Part shown: positions 63,297-64,000 of the stretch, piece after piece | Position numbering within the stretch: position 1 is the first letter of the stretch | Layout of the letters: the number at the start of each line of letters is the position of its first letter | Origin: Paeniglutamicibacter cryotolerans | Lineage (GTDB): Bacteria > Actinomycetota > Actinomycetes > Actinomycetales > Micrococcaceae | Direction of reading: 5' to 3' | Assembly (NCBI RefSeq): GCF_014190875.1 | Contig: NZ_JACHVS010000001.1 | Location: forward strand, 1-64,000 | DNA length: 64,000 nucleotides | Notes under the pieces: generated by a model | The model's input: the letters and a program-made list of their open reading frames with translations, nothing else | The model's database searches: none | What the model was told of the DNA's origin: nothing | Translations under genes and position numbers: made by a program

Positions 63297-64000
63297 ATGA
63301 AAACCACTGCCGCCATCGTTCCCACCCAGGGTGCACCCCTGGAACTGCGTGAGCTTCAGCTCGATGATCCCCGTCCCGACGAGGTGCAGGTGCGCATGGT
63401 GGCCTCGGGGGTCTGCCATACCGACGCCATCGTGAGGGACCAGTGGTATCCCACCCCGCTGCCGGCGGTCCTGGGCCATGAGGGTGCCGGCGTGGTGGAA
63501 AGGGTGGGCTCCGGCGTCACCTCGGTGGTCCCCGGGGACCACGTGCTGCTCAGCTTCGCCTCCTGCGGTTCGTGTTCATCGTGCCTGTCGGGCAGCCCCT
63601 CGTACTGCACCGACTTCTATGGGCGGAACTTCAGCGGGGCCCGCACCGACGGCAGCACCGCCTTCACCGATACCGACGGCTCCCCCGTCTCATCGCACTT
63701 CTTCGGCCAGTCCTCCTTCGCCCGGCTGAGCAACGTGAACGAGAGCAGCGTGGTGAAGGTGCCCTCCACCGCCCCCTTGGAACTGCTGGGCCCGTTGGGC
63801 TGCGGCATCATGACCGGGTCCGGGGCCGTGCTGAACGTGCTGGATCCGGAGGCCGGGTCCAGCTTCGTGGTCTTCGGCAGCGGCGCCGTGGGCCTGGCCG
63901 GCCTGCTGGCCGCCGTGGTGGCCAATGCGGCGATCATCATCGCCGTCGACGTGGTGGACAGCCGGCTGGAACTGGCGGCGTCCCTCGGCGCGACCCACAC
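63297..64000 (+). CDS. Zinc-dependent alcohol dehydrogenase (partial)
   Basis: The first 234 codons of an MDR-family alcohol dehydrogenase reach the window edge. Catalytic zinc ligands are in GVCHTD and GHEGAG. The structural zinc cysteines are in SCGSCSSCLSG and SPSYC. The coenzyme motif is VFGSGAVGLAG. The closest type is aryl-alcohol or S-hydroxymethyl-type NAD-dependent dehydrogenase. The ATG has AAGGAG 5 nt upstream. The C-terminal third is missing. Confidence 0.9.
   Translation, partial: MKTTAAIVPTQGAPLELRELQLDDPRPDEVQVRMVASGVCHTDAIVRDQWYPTPLPAVLGHEGAGVVERVGSGVTSVVPGDHVLLSFASCGSCSSCLSGSPSYCTDFYGRNFSGARTDGSTAFTDTDGSPVSSHFFGQSSFARLSNVNESSVVKVPSTAPLELLGPLGCGIMTGSGAVLNVLDPEAGSSFVVFGSGAVGLAGLLAAVVANAAIIIAVDVVDSRLELAASLGATH

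Noticed and set aside
1..64000. tRNA, rRNA or CRISPR loci
   Set aside because: I checked the intergenic gaps for T-loop-like sequence and regular direct repeats and saw none. A dedicated scan (for example a covariance model) would be decisive.

Overview
The window is 64 kb of GC-rich chromosome from an actinobacterium, most likely a member of the Micrococcaceae (Arthrobacter / Paeniglutamicibacter / Glutamicibacter group). I infer this from base composition, the character of the proteins and the neighbourhoods (dapC-fdxA, typA next to a dipeptide ABC transporter, ispH-xseA-xseB, guaA-SURF1-glpD-guaB3). No search was run. Many genes lack a ribosome binding site and instead have a TANNNT -10 box 6-7 nt before the start codon, the signature of leaderless transcripts common in Actinobacteria.

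Layout. 1-3.9 kb: citrate synthase start (partial), dapC, fdxA, a small SH3-like protein, then an MFS exporter divergent from an ArsR-type regulator. 4-13.9 kb: a small membrane protein, typA, and a peptide ABC transporter (lipoprotein, two permeases, tandem ATPase) with a PH-like membrane gene facing it. 13.9-19 kb: accessory region with a frameshifted IS630 element, a split or decayed gene, a DUF2071 protein and an SDR enzyme. 19.2-38.7 kb: mainly housekeeping genes: ychF, rmuC, ispH, a membrane protein gene cut by an intact IS1380 element, xseA/xseB, a PPK2 kinase, an AlaA-like aminotransferase, an OpuAC-like lipoprotein, NUDIX, two AsnC/Lrp regulators, an MFS exporter, a repeat protein, a phosphotransferase, a GNAT and 5-formyl-THF cyclo-ligase. 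38.8-43.6 kb: FmdB-like and SAF proteins, then decayed ISL3 and Tn3 transposase genes, then a molybdopterin oxidoreductase joined to a cytochrome b-like membrane domain. 43.7-49.5 kb: a very large helicase-like protein with a damaged P-loop, and guaA. 49.6-52.1 kb: two abutting insertion sequences separated and flanked by CTTAG. 52.2-57.7 kb: DUF3817, SURF1, a PTS IIA protein, glpD and guaB3. 57.9-64 kb: a DUF222/HNH protein abutted by an IS256-like element with perfect 28-bp ends, an AT-rich orphan stretch, a BtrH-N/DUF4872 protein, a methyltransferase and the start of a zinc alcohol dehydrogenase.

Six mobile elements or relics in 64 kb is a heavy load. They account for at least one clearly split gene and probably a second. 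No CRISPR array, tRNA or rRNA gene was seen. The most unusual points are the systematic leaderless signals (including an almost back-to-back divergent pair), the degenerate helicase, the IS1380 insertion at the centre of a palindrome, and the CTTAG-linked insertion sequences.
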